A stretch of 8,109 nt of DNA from JBBDIK01 sp964640385 (GTDB lineage: Bacteria; Actinomycetota; UBA4738; JBBDHU01): assembly GCA_964640385.1 (NCBI GenBank), contig CAZXFL010000049.1:1-8109 (forward strand), written 5' to 3'. This document shows, in pieces, positions 6,615 to 8,109 of the stretch (positions are counted from its first letter, which is position 1; each line of letters opens with the position of its first letter). The translations under genes were made by a program, and so were the position numbers. The notes beneath the pieces are model-generated. The model saw only the letters and a list, made by a program, of their open reading frames with translations. It was not told the origin of the DNA and did not search any database.

Positions 6615-7412
6615 TCAACGAACACCCCGCGCCGCCGCCAGCAGCCGCTGCGTATACGGATGCTCGGCATGGTCGAGCACCCGCTCGGTGTCTCCCGTTT
6701 CCACGATCTTCCCCTGATACATCACCGCGACCCGGTCCGCGATCCGCTCCACCACCGCCAGGTCGTGGGTGATGAATAGCATGGTGATGCCGACCCGGCG
6801 CTGCAGCTCGAGCAACACGTTGAGAATCTGCGCCTGCACCGACACATCCAGCGCCGAGACCGGCTCGTCGGCGACTAGTAAGTCAGGCTCCAGCGCCATC
6901 GCCCGCGCGATCGCCACCCGCTGCCGCTGGCCCCCGCTCATCTCGTGCGGATAGCGATAGCGGAAATACGGCTCGAGGCCAACCGCGCTCAGCAGCTCGA
7001 GCACCCGCTTCTCGATCTCGCCCTCGGGCACGATGTGATGCAGCCGCAGCGGCTCGGCGAGCAGCGACTGGATCTGCATCCGCGGGCTCAGCGACCGGTA
7101 GGGGTCCTGAAATACGATCTGGAATCGCCGGCGCATCGTCCTGAGTTCGCGCCCGCGCAGCGCCAGGACATCGATGCCGTCAAACTGAACCGCACCTCCC
7201 GTGGGCTCCACCAGGCGCAACACCGCGCGGCCTAGCGTGGTCTTCCCGCTTCCCGATTCCCCGACCAGCCCGAAGATCTCGCCCCGGCGCAGCTCGAGAT
7301 CCACGCCGTCCACCGCGCGCACCCACTCCCGCCGCCCAAACCAGCGACCGCCCAGCGGGAAATAGATCCGGAGCCCGCGGACGTCGAGCAGCGCGTCAGG
7401 TCGTGATGTCAT
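6615..7412 (-). CDS. Oligopeptide/dipeptide ABC transporter ATP-binding protein (DppF/OppF-like)
   Basis: A 265-residue ATPase subunit that would power import of the bound ligand at the cytoplasmic face of the membrane. All motifs are present: Walker A GESGSGKT (51-58), Q-loop FQDPYRSLSPR (101-111, Gln102), signature MSGGQRQR (158-165), Walker B LLVADEP (178-184, Glu183), D-loop SALD (186-189) and H-loop His216. FQDPYRSLSPR and HPYTQRLL are typical of the DppF/OppF branch. The ATG at 7412 is chosen because it begins MTSRPDALLDVRGL directly before the domain; the open frame continues upstream to 7661 but there it only shadows the previous gene. The start overlaps that gene by 17 bases. The protein ends just after HPYTQRLLAAARGVR, so the cysteine-bearing C-terminal extension of many OppF/DppF proteins (usually about 320-330 residues) is missing. 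Confidence 0.95.
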   Translation of the reverse strand: MTSRPDALLDVRGLRIYFPLGGRWFGRREWVRAVDGVDLELRRGEIFGLVGESGSGKTTLGRAVLRLVEPTGGAVQFDGIDVLALRGRELRTMRRRFQIVFQDPYRSLSPRMQIQSLLAEPLRLHHIVPEGEIEKRVLELLSAVGLEPYFRYRYPHEMSGGQRQRVAIARAMALEPDLLVADEPVSALDVSVQAQILNVLLELQRRVGITMLFITHDLAVVERIADRVAVMYQGKIVETGDTERVLDHAEHPYTQRLLAAARGVR

Positions 7413-8109
7413 CACGGGCCTTGTAACAGGCGCAGAGTCGCCCGGCGACGGGATCCAGCGGCGGGAAGGCGGCCGTACACGATGCATCGCCCAACGGGCA
7501 GCGCGGGTGGAATGAGCAACCCGGCGGTAGATCGAGCAGATCGGGCACCACCCCCGGAATCCCGACCAGAGGAGTCTTCCGGCCACTTCCGAGTCGCGGC
7601 ACCGAGCGCAAGAGTCCCTGGGTGTAGGGATGCTTGGGGTCTCGAAAGACCCGCTCGGCATCCCCCACCTCCACCAGCTTCCCGGCGTACATCACCATCA
7701 CCCGCCGGGCCATCTCCTCTACGACCCCGATATCGTGGGTGATGATGAGCAGGGACATCCCGAAATCCCGCTGCGAGCGCCCCAGGAGATCGAGGATCTC
7801 CCGCTGAATCGTGACGTCGAGAGCCGTCGTCGGCTCGTCCGCGATCAGGAGCCGCGGTCGCGCACTGACCGCAACCGCGATCGTCGCGCGTTGCCGCATC
7901 CCGCCCGACAGCTCGTGCGGATAGGCCTTGGCCCGTTTCTCAGGCTCGGGGATCTCCATCTCGCCGAGCAGGCGCACCGCTTCGGCATCCGCCTCGTGCC
8001 GATTTATGCCGCGGTGCAACTGGACCACGTCGGCGATCTGCCGTCCGATCGTGTGCACCGGGTTGAGCGCCGCGCCCGGCTCCTGGAACACGATCCCGAT
8101 TCCCGCGCC
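7396..8109 (-). CDS. Oligopeptide/dipeptide ABC transporter ATP-binding protein (DppD/OppD-like; partial, N-terminus missing)
   Basis: The visible 237 residues begin inside the ATPase domain; the Walker A part lies beyond the right edge. The frame is open to base 8109, so the GTG at 8091 is not a start. Present are the Q-loop VFQEPGAALNP (7-17), signature LSGGMRQR (67-74), Walker B LLIADEP (87-93), D-loop TALD (95-98) and H-loop His125. FQEP and LSGGM are characteristic of the DppD/OppD branch. After HPYTQGLL comes the oligopeptide-transporter C-terminal extension with cysteines C198, C204, C211 and C226/C228, a spacing associated with an iron-sulfur cluster in this family. It pairs with the overlapping downstream ATPase gene as a heterodimer. 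Permease genes (DppB/DppC type) are usually next to dppD and are expected just outside the window. Confidence 0.95.
   Translation of the reverse strand, partial: GAGIGIVFQEPGAALNPVHTIGRQIADVVQLHRGINRHEADAEAVRLLGEMEIPEPEKRAKAYPHELSGGMRQRATIAVAVSARPRLLIADEPTTALDVTIQREILDLLGRSQRDFGMSLLIITHDIGVVEEMARRVMVMYAGKLVEVGDAERVFRDPKHPYTQGLLRSVPRLGSGRKTPLVGIPGVVPDLLDLPPGCSFHPRCPLGDASCTAAFPPLDPVAGRLCACYKARDDITT

Noticed and set aside
7413..7661. N-terminal extension of the DppF-like protein to the upstream ATG at 7661
   Set aside because: The added 83 residues lie over the coding sequence of the DppD-like gene and are of low-complexity Arg/Ser/Pro type. The ATG at 7412 starts right at the ATPase domain.
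1..8109. CRISPR arrays, tRNA or rRNA genes, insertion sequences, phage or defence genes
   Set aside because: No regularly spaced direct repeats, cloverleaf-like sequences, transposase motifs or terminal inverted repeats were found. The window is almost fully accounted for by transporter and hydrolase genes.

Overview
This window is GC-rich DNA from an unidentified bacterium. Two of the substrate-binding proteins carry twin-arginine (Tat) lipoprotein signal peptides, and two gene sets converge: peptide-type ABC-transporter genes and a CehA/McbA-type metallohydrolase gene. This gene content is common in soil and sediment bacteria with many Opp/Dpp transporters. Nothing here (no rRNA, tRNA or clear marker gene) fixes the phylum.

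Left part, + strand (1-4000): a tandem array of family 5 extracellular solute-binding protein genes (DppA/OppA-like). The first is cut by the window edge; the second (523 aa) and third (516 aa) are complete. They are paralogs, coupled by ATGA or TGATG overlaps. The last codons of each gene contain the Shine-Dalgarno sequence of the next. A fourth copy starts at 4000 with the same junction but is only a remnant. Its signal-peptide coding region is recognisable but has lost the twin arginines, carries a one-base frameshift and has no mature domain.

Middle, - strand (4153-6492): a 779-aa CehA/McbA-family metallohydrolase with a PHP-like metal site (DHHIH and downstream His/Glu/Asp motifs). It ends only about 30 bases from the end of the remnant's frameshifted reading frame.

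Right part, - strand (6615-8109): two overlapping ATPase genes of an oligopeptide/dipeptide ABC transporter, DppD/OppD-like (cut by the window edge) and DppF/OppF-like. A 122-bp gap with several inverted repeats separates them from the metallohydrolase gene.

How they may work together (inference): the binding proteins would capture related peptide-like or other small ligands outside the membrane. A DppBCDF-type transporter, with permease genes probably just beyond the right edge, would import them. The metallohydrolase could hydrolyse an ester, carbamate or amide bond in the ligand. No known defence, mobile or CRISPR system is visible. The most notable features are the amplified binding-protein array, its decayed last copy and its convergent pairing with a transporter/metallohydrolase cluster.
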